In this document: positions 23,931-33,817 of the stretch, one piece after another
How the letters are laid out: each line of letters begins with the position of its first letter
How positions within the stretch are numbered: the stretch's first letter is position 1
DNA from: Hypomyces perniciosus
Lineage: Eukaryota; Ascomycota; Sordariomycetes; Hypocreales; Hypocreaceae
Direction of reading: 5' to 3'
NCBI GenBank assembly: GCA_008477525.1
Contig: SPDT01000009.1
Location: 1 to 64,000 of the forward strand
Length of the DNA stretch: 64,000 bases
Position numbers and translations under genes: made by a program
The notes under the pieces: generated by a model
Told to the model about the DNA's origin: nothing
The model's database searches: none
What the model saw: the letters and a program-made list of their open reading frames with translations, nothing else

Positions 23931-24348
23931 CAACCTGGGGTCTCGGCTTGATCGGAATTTCTGCTCCTTAAGCGAGTAATACCGTATATATATTTCTCTG
24001 GTACGCATGATTTCAAAATCTATGTTCAGATTACAACGTAATTATACGGTACGACGTACGCGATAGGGTGCCGTAGATTCGATAAATTCGGATATTGTCC
24101 ATCGCACCATAGCCACGTTAAATGGCAGTTGCACCATCAAACAGTTACACTGAACTGCAGCAGCCACACATTCAAAGATACGTACCTATCATGGTAGAAT
24201 ACAAGCTCAAATGACTCGCAGGTAAGTTTCGGCCATAATCGAACTGTTTTATCATATACAAATCCATTTGCCACCCATATACGTCCTGCGTGAGAATTAA
24301 TGAGTCACCATCTTGTGGCGCTAGGAAGGTAGACGTCAGGGACCTATT

Positions 24349-24392
24349 GGGGGAGGGTTTGGGGGAGGCTTGGGGGAGGACCAGTGGGTGGG
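24349..24392 (+). promoter_or_regulatory. G-rich tract with G-quadruplex potential
   Basis: Three imperfect repeats of TTGGGGGAGG-like sequence, followed by GGGTGGG, give at least five runs of three to five G within 44 bp. This satisfies the usual G-quadruplex pattern on the plus strand. It lies 35-80 bp upstream of a TATA-like box (about 24429) and about 440 bp upstream of the LINE ORF. A promoter role is inference. Confidence 0.55.
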
Positions 24393-24831
24393 TCGTGTTT
24401 GGAAATTGGGAATGGGAGATCGTACTTTATATAAAAAGCAACACTACTCCGTAGCATGGTTAGCGTATATCCTATATTGCTGATTGAGTCAAGAATTCAT
24501 GAGAACCCCTGAAAATAAGCTGCAATGACCCTGAAATCCTAAAGAGGCTAGTGTCTTGACCGCGAAATTTTAAATAGGTTAGTGTTATGACCGCAAAATT
24601 CAAAGAGATAATTTACGCGAACCCGACTCCTTAGCCAGCTAGGCACAATTCGACATATAGAATATCTTCCTTTATTCCTACTTTCTAATTCTTTATCCAA
24701 CCTAATTCACTACTTTATCCAACCCAATTTACTACTTTATTTACTACCTTTTCTACTACCTTTTTACTATTTACTGCCCTTTTTACTACTATTTCCTAGC
24801 TTCTAGCTTCTAGCTAGCCGCAGCTGCAGCT

Positions 24832-27800
24832 ATGGCTAGCTGTCTGTCTTGTAACGGTAGCTACAGGGATATGCTAGACCATATCCGGAAAAAACACCCG
24901 CAAGATCGTTATTCCGACCTGCAGCTGCTGCCCCTTGGGCTAGTTAGCTGCCCTACTTGTCAGACTGCCTGCCGCGGCCAACACGGAATCCGCACACATT
25001 CAGCCAAAATACACGGCATAGCTGGCTCTTCGCATATCTCAACCCAACCTCGTACTAGGACTAATCTGGCTAGTCTTGCCATCGGCCTAGCTAATCAGCT
25101 AGGCCCAGCTAGCCAGGCTAGGCAACTTACCCCAGGACCTAGCTATATCAGCCCTGGGCTACTAGTTAGCCAACCTAGCCGCGTAAGGAAACGCACAGCA
25201 AGAACACCTTCACCAAACCAACAACGACCTACCCTACGCCCTAGGGTAAACTCCCTCAGCAGCCTAGATAGCCCTACGGCAACTAGACCTAGGTCGTTAT
25301 CAGATTCTTCGACAAGCTCGCTGCCGCCCCTAGCAACACTACTTGACCAAGTAAGGGAAAGCCGGCCGGCTAGTCCAACAGCTAGCCCAACAGCTAGTCC
25401 CGAAGCTAGTCCCGAAGCTAGCCAGTCAGCTAGTCAGCTAATTAATCAGCTAGCTGGCCAGTCAGCCAACCAAGTAGCCGGCCAGTTAGCTGACCAATTA
25501 GCTAGCCAGCTATCCCTTAAAGAACAGCACCAACAGACTTTACTGTCTATTACCCAAGACCCCTCAGCCTAACAGCTACTAGCCTTTTCCAAGGTCTTTA
25601 TACCGGAAAAAAGGCTGCATGCTAGACAAGCTGCCCTTTTTACCGACGCTGCAAAAAGGACTACTAAGGCCTTCTTGGCTAGACCTTCTGAAAAGTCGCT
25701 ATTACACTTCCTTTTACTCCCTAGGGTCCTAGGGCTAGGATTACAGTAAGGACAGCTCCCAGCTATACTTAGAGCTTTTCCCGGCAATCTAGCTACCCTA
25801 AAGACCCAGATAAAGGAAGACCAAGGCAGCCCACACCAACACCAACCTAACCCAATAAAGCTAGCCGCCAAAATGCTAGAAAACGGTTATCTTGGCCGGG
25901 CTGCCAAAGCTCTATACGACTCAACACCTATAGCAGCAGATTCCCCTGAAACTAGGTCCCAGCTATATAGCAAGCATCCTATTGGCGTTCCTAGCCCGTT
26001 TAGGACCAGGTCTAAACTAGCTGCCGGCCAGCCTATAGCTAGGGAAGCTATCCTAGAAGCTATAGCTTCTATTAATAAGGAAAAAGCTCCTGGGCTTAGC
26101 GGCTGGACTAGGCCACTACTAGACCTAGCAGTCAGGGAATCTGCTACTATAGATTTCCTCCGTCTATTAGCTGATATGATACGCTAAGGCATAGCCCTAG
26201 GGCCTAGCCTTTTATGCGCAGCTAGGCTAATAGCCTTTACTAAGCCAGACGGGGGCGTTAGACTAATAGCTATTGGTGATATGGTCTACAGGATAGCTAT
26301 GAAAGCTATCCTAATAACCTCCTTTAAGCCGGGAATGCTATTACCTAACCAGTTAGGCGTATAGACCCTAGGAGGCGTGGAACCTGCTATTTTCCTATTG
26401 GAAGACGCTATTTCTAGGGGTAACCCCCAAGATATAGCTAGAATAGCGTCTTTAGACCTAGCTAATGCTTTTAATTCTATTAGAAGGAAAGCTATCGCCG
26501 CTGCTGTATTGAAATACGCCCCGACTTTTTACCGAGCAGCAGCCTGGGCTTATAATAAGCCCTCTATACTAGTAACAGCTTTAGGGGCTATTATAGCTTT
26601 TAGCGAAGGTGTTAGGTAAGGAGACCCCCTAGGACCGTTCCTATTTTCCCTAGCCTTCCGACCTACACTTGAAGCCCTAATTGCCAAGCTACCCTAAGCT
26701 ATACTAGTAGCCTACCTCGACGACCTATATATCTTAGATAGGGATAGCCAAAACCCTATATTACCTAAGATAAAAGGCATTTTCCAACAGTCCCCAGTTA
26801 CCCTTAACCTAGCTAAAAGCAAGGAATATAGGGTTCCTGATTTACAGAAAACTGGCCTAGCCGCTTTAGGGACTTTTATAGGCCTTAAGGCAGCTAAGAA
26901 ACGATTTTTAGAAGAAAAGATAGAGGTCTTTTTAGAAGTCCTAGCTACCTTACAGGGCTTACCTAAGCAATACAGTTTATTATTGCTTAGGGGAAGTATT
27001 TATTTACTTTCTCGGCATTTACTAAAGCAGCTTGATCCTAGTGGCCTAGAGACCTAATAGCTGACCCTGGATAACCTAATCAAGGGTCTAGTCCAAGAAC
27101 TAGCTTCTAGGGACCCACTAGGCTATAAGGATTAGCTTCAAGACCTGAATTCCGACCTAATAGCTCTCCCAGCTAGGGATAGTGGCCTAGGAATCCCTCT
27201 GCATAGCGAATTGGCTGCTAAAATCTACCAAGCAGCCAAAGACGCCAGCAGACCAACCATAGACTAAATCCTAGGTCGAAGAGCTAGCCTAGCCAATAGC
27301 CCTATAGAGCCTAAGCAGACTGCTAAGGCCATTCTTATAGAGGCTAACCAATAACGGCTAGCTAGGCTTACAGCAGCCCTAGACCTACACTCTCAGAGAG
27401 CTAGGCTAGAAAATGCTAGCTATCTTAGCCGCTAATGGCTTCAGGTCCTGCTAACTTAAAACCAGCTTATTATAGCAGACCCGGAAGTTATAGAGGCCTT
27501 GAGAAGCCGGCTATTACTACCAGCTAGGCCTACTGACCTACCCTGTAGCTATTGCGGGGACTAGGTTGCCTTAGGGCATGAAGATACCTGTAAAGCTGCT
27601 AATAGAAAGTGGATTATCTGTTATAACCAAGTTACCCAAGTATTCTATAAAACCTTATCTAGCCAGGTTAACTTGGATATGGAAATCGAACCTTCTATAA
27701 GCTCCGCTACCCTCAATACTAGCTTACAGGCCGATTTCGCTATTACCTTAAGCACTAGCCGCTACTATTACAATATCCAGGTAGTGGCTATTAATAAGGC

Positions 27801-28029
27801 ATCAGCTAAAGAAGACCCCTACAGCACGCTTACAGAGGCAGCCGAGGAAAAATGCCGCAAATACAGTGCCCTAGGCGTTTCTTTTAGGCCTATTATCCTC
27901 TCAGCCGGTAGTCTTATGGAAAAAACCACTGCTAAGTACTATAAAGAGCTACAGCAGCTTGCAGGACCAACAGCAGCTAAATGGCTAGACGGCCTTATTG
28001 GGCTAACCTTAGCTAAGACTAGGGCCTAA
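24832..28029 (+). pseudogene. LINE ORF: C2H2 fingers, reverse transcriptase, restriction-like endonuclease
   Basis: One frame of 1,066 codons runs from ATG at 24832 to TAA at 28027 without any indel. Residues 4-23 and 42-64 are two C2H2 fingers (CLSCNGSYRDMLDHIRKKH; CPTCQTACRGQHGIRTHSAK). A Ser/Pro/Ala/Gln-rich linker follows. The reverse transcriptase has APGLSGWTRPLLD, SLDLANAFNSIRR, a stop-hit (Q)GDPLGPFLFSLAF and the catalytic AYLDDLYIL (26710). The C-terminus has a CCHC knuckle (CSYCGD...GHEDTC) and a nuclease-like block (LQADFAI, YYYNIQVVAINKASAK). This order is that of R2/NeSL-type LINEs, which insert at fixed sites. Fourteen in-frame stops (10 TAA, 4 TAG, no TGA) break it, at 25570, 25747, 26185, 26362, 26617, 26695, 27055, 27058, 27133, 27265, 27352, 27433, 27457 and 27562. 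Confidence 0.85.
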
Positions 28030-28109
28030 TCAGCAGTTTCTATAGCTAGGGAAATTCCCAGGTCTAAAGACCCTAGCTGGCTAGCTAGCCGGGCCTAGAA
28101 AAATCATTT

Positions 28110-28340
28110 TAACTAAATACAGTATCCTTTCCTTTCTTTCCTTTTCTATCTTTCTTATTTTTCCTACTTTCCTATTTTCCTACTTTCCTATTTTCCTATT
28201 TTTCTTATTTTTTTTATTTTCCTATTTTCCTATCTTTTATTTTCCTATTTCTTTATTTCCTTATTTTCCTATTTTCTTTACCTTTATCCTTTACCTTTTC
28301 CTTTACTTACCTTCCTTTACTTTTATCTCTTTACTTTAAG
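28110..28340 (+). repeat. Pyrimidine-rich tract (TTTCCTAn) after the LINE ORF
   Basis: About 230 bp are almost pure C/T with repeated TTTTCCTA and TTTCTT words. It lies between the ORF stop and the LINE tail and is best read as part of the 3' untranslated region. Confidence 0.7.
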
Positions 28341-28353
28341 TGTAATTAAACTA

Positions 28354-28419
28354 GATAGCTAGATAACACTAGGGCAGAATAGCTTGAGCAGCAAAATATA
28401 GCCTAACCCAACCCTAGAC
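28354..28419 (+). repeat. LINE 3' tail, second copy at 45199-45264
   Basis: The 66 bp from GATAGCTAGATAACAC to CCAACCCTAGAC recur at 45199-45264 with two base changes (TTGAG against TTAGG). Sequences diverge after CCCTAGAC, which marks the likely 3' end of the LINE. The last bases, CCTAACCCAACCCTAG, resemble telomere repeat. Confidence 0.75.
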
Positions 28420-28480
28420 TAACCCTTCAATGTCTGCTTAAGGAACTGTGGGAGAGTTGCCGGAAGTTGGTTGGGTGTAG

Positions 28481-28567
28481 CTGTCAAATATATATAACCT
28501 GCACTATTAGCTACAATTGCTGAGGTGAACACTTCACTTTTGCTGGCCTGGTATAACGGTTTGACAG
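28481..28567 (+). mobile_element. 87-bp MITE-like element, copy 2
   Basis: It begins CTGTCAAA and ends TTTGACAG, with TAG on each side as a possible 3-bp target duplication. Inside are a TATATATAAC run and the palindrome GTGAACACTTCAC. It ends 18 bp from the stop codon of the NmrA-like gene. The other copy is at 23850-23930. Confidence 0.65.
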
Positions 28568-28978
28568 TAGCCTAGAAATAAATAGCTAATCTTGAGGCTG
28601 GATTTGCGCCTTAAAATACTCTAGTCCTTTGTAGAACCCTAGTACCCTATCCTCAATGCCCAAATCCTTCAGACGTACAGTGTCCTGGGGAAGATAATCA
28701 TGCCAATCAGGATACTGCTCACTAAACCGGAATTGAGAGGCGACCTCAAGGCCGTACACGGGGCCAAACAGCTTGTCCACCTCTGAATCGGTCAGCTCGG
28801 CGTATACAGCCGTTTTGCCAGTAGCTTTACTCCATCCTTCCGTCACCTCGGTCCACGAGATGAGGTCCGTCACAATGGGTACGTATTTCCCGTACGTCTT
28901 CTGGGGCTGAGTTAGAATAGCCTGCACAGTGATGCCCACGTTCACTTCCGTAACGCCGGCAACAGGGACGATTGCATC

Positions 28979-31900
28979 CAGGCTGGCGATCCATTCCATT
29001 TCCATCCACGCAGCCTTAGCTGAGTGGATGGACGTCCATTTCAGTCAACGTGCAGTGGAATGGGTGGAATGGACGCCCAGAGCAGTCGCATGGAATGGAT
29101 GGAAATGGAAATGGATGCGTGGATGGGGTTACCTAAATAGGAAAGGTATCGCGCTAATAGATTAGTTACTATATATAGTACTCACCACAGTCACTGTAAC
29201 CATCTCAATGATCACCAAGCAACAAAATTCATTATACAGGATATCTCTCTTATTATACATAATTAAAACAAGCACTTTCTTAATGAGCCCAGGCTCTAGC
29301 CAGTGCGCTATAAATAAAGTCTAGAGAGGGATAGTACATACAATTCGCCCACCTGTTACTTCACGAGCTTCTATAAAGCTCAGTTCGGCAAGCGGATCGG
29401 TATCCGATAACTCAACCTCTTCAAGAAGCTTCTCCACACTTCGAATATATCCCCCACGAAGCCACGATCTCACCGTCTGCGTCATTCCAATTGTACTAGC
29501 ATCCAGATTTGCCCGGTCATCTCGAACCATTCTGCCGGCCGTAGAGAAAAGTCTCTCAACGTCAGCAGACATTGGAAGAGTAGAAAGAACATCAAGGGCC
29601 ATCCGTGATAGGCGAGGATATTCCTCCCGTCTGTCGCACCAATAGCTGATGGGATCCAGGATCCTCTGATCCGATTTATGTACGTCTCGAAACCAATCGT
29701 TATATTCATCTCCCACAGCTGACGAAGCAGGAGTGAATGGCGACTGTAATAATGCCGGCGCCTGACGAGACTCCTCGCAGTACTCGTTGAAGGGATTTCG
29801 ATAAGTTCGCTGCTTCTTCATAACCGGTTCTCGGTCTCGAGAAACGACCTGCGGATCGTATTGAGACCTATACAGCCCCTCCACAAGGGACTTTGCAGTC
29901 TGGATCCATTCTGGGCGATCTGCCCATATGTCCTCAAAGTATCCCCAACGATATGCTGGATGAAGCGCGACAGCTGCATAATAGACCGGTGTCTCATCAA
30001 GCCGCGAGTAGTACTCATCAAGTTTCTTCCAGCAGAGATTAATATTGACCTTGAAGTGCTCAGGGTCGGGATATCGATGAGCAGCGGCCTTATATACCTC
30101 CATTTTATTAAGCAGGTACTCGTAGCCAAACATAAGATCCCAAGAGCATCCATATGCTTTAGTATAGCCATACTTTCGCATCCGCTGTCGACCGTCACCT
30201 TCAAGGGTAATTAAAACATGCTCAAAATGTTGGAGGACCTCGTTAAAAAGAGCGATAATATTCCAATCCTTCTCATCGAGTTTGTTGTCATCCCTGAGAC
30301 AAAGTGGCATTTCACTCCTCGACTTCTTTCCCCTTAAAATTGACCCTTCCCACTCGTTTTTCTGCCTATACCAGAGTTCTTCAAGGAAGTCCTTCAGGAG
30401 AAGAGCGCGTCGGATCATGTAAAGAGTAGAAAGCCAACGAGTTACCACATCAGTAATGACATCTAGAGGCTTTTTTGCTTGTATTGTCGGATCCTCAGAC
30501 TTCTCGAACGCGACCAACTGAAGAGACCGAAGGAGATTAGTTAGTAAGTCTGAACGATGAATCCAAACGACAAGGTTATGGAGTTTCCCAATAGGGCCTT
30601 TCCGTCTCCACATCTCATGGGCCTTCGCATTAAGCGCCTCATTTCCAAGGATATCATCCTCAAATGCCTCAGAGTCATGGCCAAAAAGCAGCGCTTTAAC
30701 AGCAAGATTAAGGATATGACCAAAGCAGCGTAATCGCCGGGTTTCTCCCTTAAAGCCCAGCGCTTTTCCGATTTCCTTCATCGCTGTATCGTTGTTGCTG
30801 GCGTTATCAAGTGTAAAGTATCCGACCTTCTGGGTTATATCATAGCTCCGAAGGATATCGACAACATGAGCAGCAATATTCTCCCCAGAATGACGATCGA
30901 CAAGCTCTGGAAGTCCAAGGACAAGTTTTTGTGGCTGGCCAACGGTATCAAGAAAATAGCAAACGATTCCATATAGAGCATGGCGATTATTCGACCTCCA
31001 GCCATCGAACGCTATGTGAATCAGCCCTGGGGCTGCCGCCAACACTCGCTTTATTTCCTCTATGTTTTCTTCGTACACCTTAAGGATGCGTCTGCGAACG
31101 GTATCGTGGGTGATATGTGCCTCGGTCGTCTTCACGAGGGGATTGAGGTACTCGAAAACTGCGCGGAGGTACGGATCTTCGCTTTGTCGGAAGGAGGAAT
31201 TACTGTTGATGATCCAACAGACTACCAAGCGCTGGAAGGCTAATCGATCAAAACGGCCGATGATCTGGTTGGCAATCTGCTGTTCTCGCGAGTTATATGT
31301 GTTCAGCTTCATCATCTCGGCGATATTCCTTGATGACGTATTCTCTTTTGCTTTACTTGGCGGCTTCCGCCTGCCTGAAGGATCCCAGATACTGTGGTCG
31401 GTCCAGAGGTGGATCTCTGCGTTCTGTGTGCCATTCGAGGCAGTCGAGTGAGGTTTTTGCTTACTACTCTTTACGCAGACCTTGCAAACCCATCGCCGCT
31501 TTGTATCATCGTCGCTCTTCTCGATATCGTAACCGAATTGCCATATCCATGACGATATGGATGCGCAACGCTGGGATTGAGTATACCCAGGGAAGTATTT
31601 CCAAGGGAAAAGGTCCCACAGGTTCTCCTGGTCCTCCTGGGCCTGTATCTGAGGATGCATAGGGTTAATAAATTATGCTTATGGCGATTCCATTAATAAA
31701 AAATTCATATACGAAGTACATAAAACCCTTTCTCCTAATAGAAGTTCAACGCGCCTGAACGCGGTAACTAAGAACGCGAAATCTCCACGCTCCTGGCTAC
31801 CAAAAAAAAAAAATCTTCCATAATCACTACTAACATATGTAAGAGCAAAATGTATAGTGATTTGTTAGTGGTGACTTAAGTTTAGCGTCCCTCTAGTTTT

Positions 31901-32396
31901 ATACTAGGCTAAGTGATGCAGGTATTTTTATAGCTTAACTTGATGCGAAAACCTGACAGTTATTACGGAGTACATAAATACAGTTTTTAAAAAAGATATT
32001 TATTATAATTGGAATAGAGTTGGCCTTTCTAGCAATATACTAAAATATATATAATAAGATTCATTTCTCTCTATATAGCTATATATTAAATGCATATAGA
32101 TTTAGTTTCGTTTACCTACTCTTCCAATGATATATAGGGTATGTTGGCGGAGGGTCAGGTAGAACAAGCACGGAGTCTCTGGTAATGATGTCACTGACTT
32201 GGGCAATGGTAAGTATACTATTTTAGGGTGATGATTAAGCGCCCCCCTGCTTCCATTTCCATCCACGGGACCCTTCCGTGGATGGATGGATTATGTAATG
32301 GCAGGCGCGATGGAATGGATGGAAATGGATGCACGGGCCATCCATTTCCATAAATGGACGCCCGTGGAAATGGACGTGGAATGGATCGCCACCCTG
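28979..32396 (-). mobile_element. hAT transposon, 3,418 bp, apparently intact
   Basis: The ends are CAGGCTGGCGATCCATTCC (left) and the reverse complement of CAGGGTGGCGATCCATTCC (right), 18 of 19 bases identical. A perfect 8-bp target duplication ATTGCATC lies at 28971-28978 and 32397-32404. Both subterminal regions (28990-29125 and 32240-32390) carry many copies of ATGGA/TCCAT words such as GGAATGGATGGAAATGGA, likely transposase-binding repeats. One uninterrupted transposase fills the centre. Confidence 0.95.
29321..31660 (-). CDS. hAT transposase, 779 aa, intact
   Basis: The single frame has no stop or frameshift. Residues 57-90 form a BED-type zinc finger (WVCKVC ... H...H) for DNA binding. 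Catalytic Asp residues appear at about 219 (IHIAFDGWRS) and 285 (YFTLDNASNND). CFGHILNLAVKALL follows, as is usual in fungal hAT enzymes. The C-terminal dimerisation region has DPISYWCDRREEYPRLSRMA and SADVERLFSTAGR with the final catalytic Glu. The enzyme would cut out and reinsert this element with 8-bp duplications. The lack of RIP damage sets it apart from all other transposons here and suggests recent arrival. The ATG at 31660 is the first in frame. Confidence 0.95.
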   Translation of the reverse strand: MHPQIQAQEDQENLWDLFPWKYFPGYTQSQRCASISSWIWQFGYDIEKSDDDTKRRWVCKVCVKSSKQKPHSTASNGTQNAEIHLWTDHSIWDPSGRRKPPSKAKENTSSRNIAEMMKLNTYNSREQQIANQIIGRFDRLAFQRLVVCWIINSNSSFRQSEDPYLRAVFEYLNPLVKTTEAHITHDTVRRRILKVYEENIEEIKRVLAAAPGLIHIAFDGWRSNNRHALYGIVCYFLDTVGQPQKLVLGLPELVDRHSGENIAAHVVDILRSYDITQKVGYFTLDNASNNDTAMKEIGKALGFKGETRRLRCFGHILNLAVKALLFGHDSEAFEDDILGNEALNAKAHEMWRRKGPIGKLHNLVVWIHRSDLLTNLLRSLQLVAFEKSEDPTIQAKKPLDVITDVVTRWLSTLYMIRRALLLKDFLEELWYRQKNEWEGSILRGKKSRSEMPLCLRDDNKLDEKDWNIIALFNEVLQHFEHVLITLEGDGRQRMRKYGYTKAYGCSWDLMFGYEYLLNKMEVYKAAAHRYPDPEHFKVNINLCWKKLDEYYSRLDETPVYYAAVALHPAYRWGYFEDIWADRPEWIQTAKSLVEGLYRSQYDPQVVSRDREPVMKKQRTYRNPFNEYCEESRQAPALLQSPFTPASSAVGDEYNDWFRDVHKSDQRILDPISYWCDRREEYPRLSRMALDVLSTLPMSADVERLFSTAGRMVRDDRANLDASTIGMTQTVRSWLRGGYIRSVEKLLEEVELSDTDPLAELSFIEAREVTGGRIVCTIPL

Positions 32397-33059
32397 ATTG
32401 CATCGTGCTTCGAGGCCTGGGCAAGAATATACTTGCCCAGGTACGGCTGCGGCTGCATAAGAGGCAACCCGACTAGGTTATCCACATACCAGCCTACCCA
32501 CACATACGTTGTCTTAGCCGCTAGCCGCGGTAACTCTCTCTTAACGTATTCCCCGCCCTGGGCTTTGGCGTCCCAGTGCGCGCATGGTAATTTTCCGCCT
32601 GAGAGCTTCTCGCAGTTCGGCAAAACGCTCAGGACCAAGTGCTTTAAATTAGGTAAATCGGCGACGGCGTGGGCGACGTTAATGAACTGCTGTATCTCCC
32701 CTTTGCTCGCGGCGTCAATGCCCTGGGTCGTCGCGATGTGCCAGAAGAAAGTAACGCAGAAGACAGCCGTGGCGCCCTCGAACGCCTTCGGGAGGGTTGT
32801 TGCATCGTTCAGGTCCGCCGCCACTATCTCGATACCGAGAGCTTCGAGTTCCTTGGCTTTGGCGCTGTTGACGTTACGCGTCAGACCGCGGACTTTCCAT
32901 GTAGGATCCTTGGCGAGCTGGCGGGCGACGGAGCCACCTTGGGTGCCGGTAACGCCAGTAACAACGATAAGAGACATTGTTGGATAGAGAGCGCTGAAGT
33001 ACTCCGTATACTTGAGTCAGATGATTAGAACAGTGATAATCTGCTGGAATTATAATTGA

Positions 33060-33645
33060 CATACGACAGCGGAGTCTAGGTGGGCTATATATGCTTCAGC
33101 CCTTATTTTAACAGCCAAGATATAGAGACTAGATACTGCTATAATTCAATTTGCAGGATGGAGCCATACCACTTTTGGACGCCGATGTCCTGGATATATA
33201 ACTTTTAATCAGCCTACCTTTATGTGAGTGACTGTCTTTATAATACACCGCCTGAAAGTAGTAAGCAAGTACTTAGTGGTTATTCTATTCCCTTTTCTAG
33301 CTACCAGGTATTTTTCTACTCGTACCTATTGTTCCATAACTCGTAAGCATCTGTAAGCATCTGTAAGCATCTGTAAGCATCTGTAAGCATCTGTAAGCAT
33401 CTGTAAGCATCTAATACATATTGGTGTGCAAGGCTGCAAGGCTAAGGTATATTCGGTGTTTTGGATTTTGAGCCTCCAAACACATGTATACAGTTTCCAA
33501 CTACACGCATACATCTAAGCCTAATCAGGCTTAAATCACTCGCTAGCTATTTTTAGCTGTAAAGATACATCCAAGTCATTTTTTTCAAGTTCAAGCTATA
33601 TAGAGGTTTAAACGCTTATAAGTGCTATAGTATTCACAACGCGCT
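33060..33645. other. Upstream flank of the NmrA-like gene, no gene seen
   Basis: AT-rich sequence holding the 10-bp tandem repeat at 33343-33412. The short ORF that runs through that repeat has no other support. Confidence 0.4.
33343..33412 (+). repeat. Seven perfect 10-bp tandem units (GTAAGCATCT)
   Basis: Seven identical GTAAGCATCT units stand head to tail without a single mismatch. Ten is not a multiple of three and the tract is not in a convincing gene. Confidence 0.95.
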
Positions 33646-33817
33646 TATCACGGCACGGAAAGGCAGGTCAGGGCAAATATCATTGTTGTGCCGTGGAGAG
33701 CGAGAAAGCCCTAAGGCTCTACGGAAAGCTATAGCTAGGAACGCGTTAGGGCCTGGTTATATAACCAGAGCTCACGTGACAGGGCATCAATATCGCGTCA
33801 CAGTCAATGCCATAACA
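33646..33817. mobile_element. Short LTR-like element, 172 bp, RIP-changed
   Basis: It begins TATCACGGCACGGAAAGGC and ends CCATAACA, the RIP-changed forms of TGTCACGG and CCGTGACA. It aligns along most of its length with the cleaner copy at 50268-50428. The flanking 5 bp (GCGCT and GTACC) do not match. Confidence 0.7.

Larger units (their letters stand above)
23131..24831. other. Non-coding stretch upstream of the LINE
   Basis: A minus-strand ORF at 23660-24016 (118 codons) shows no motif and overlaps a short repeat, so I do not call it. The stretch contains the short repeat at 23850-23930, the G-rich tract at 24349-24392, a TATATAAAAAG box near 24429 and two imperfect repeats of a TTAGTGT..TGACCGC..AAATT unit at about 24550-24605. 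The last 350 bp may be the LINE's 5' untranslated region and promoter. Confidence 0.45.
28586..32977 (-). pseudogene. NmrA-like NAD(P)-binding protein, split by a hAT transposon
   Basis: The N-terminal half is read from ATG at 32977 down to 32397 and the C-terminal half from 28978 to the stop at 28586. The N-terminus has the Rossmann motif VTGVTGTQGGSVAR. The join across the insertion is exact: with the transposon and one copy of the 8-bp target repeat left out, the frame runs unbroken (...SKHDA then IVPVAGVTEVN...) for a total of about 321 codons, normal for the family. NmrA-like proteins sense NAD(P) state and act as redox-linked regulators or reductases. Neither half shows another defect, so the loss of function looks recent. 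No intron is visible. Confidence 0.92.

Noticed and set aside
23660..24016. 118-codon minus-strand ORF
   Set aside because: It overlaps a dispersed non-coding repeat (23850-23930) and shows no domain.
24832..28029. Reassigned genetic code (UAR read as an amino acid)
   Set aside because: Neighbouring intact genes end with ordinary TAA/TAG and have no internal UAR. RIP explains the pattern without a new code.
29861..31662. Plus-strand ORFs of 87-129 codons
   Set aside because: They are antisense to the intact hAT transposase.
33343..33412. CRISPR-like array
   Set aside because: The 10-bp units are directly adjacent without spacers, and the organism is a fungus. It is a simple tandem repeat.
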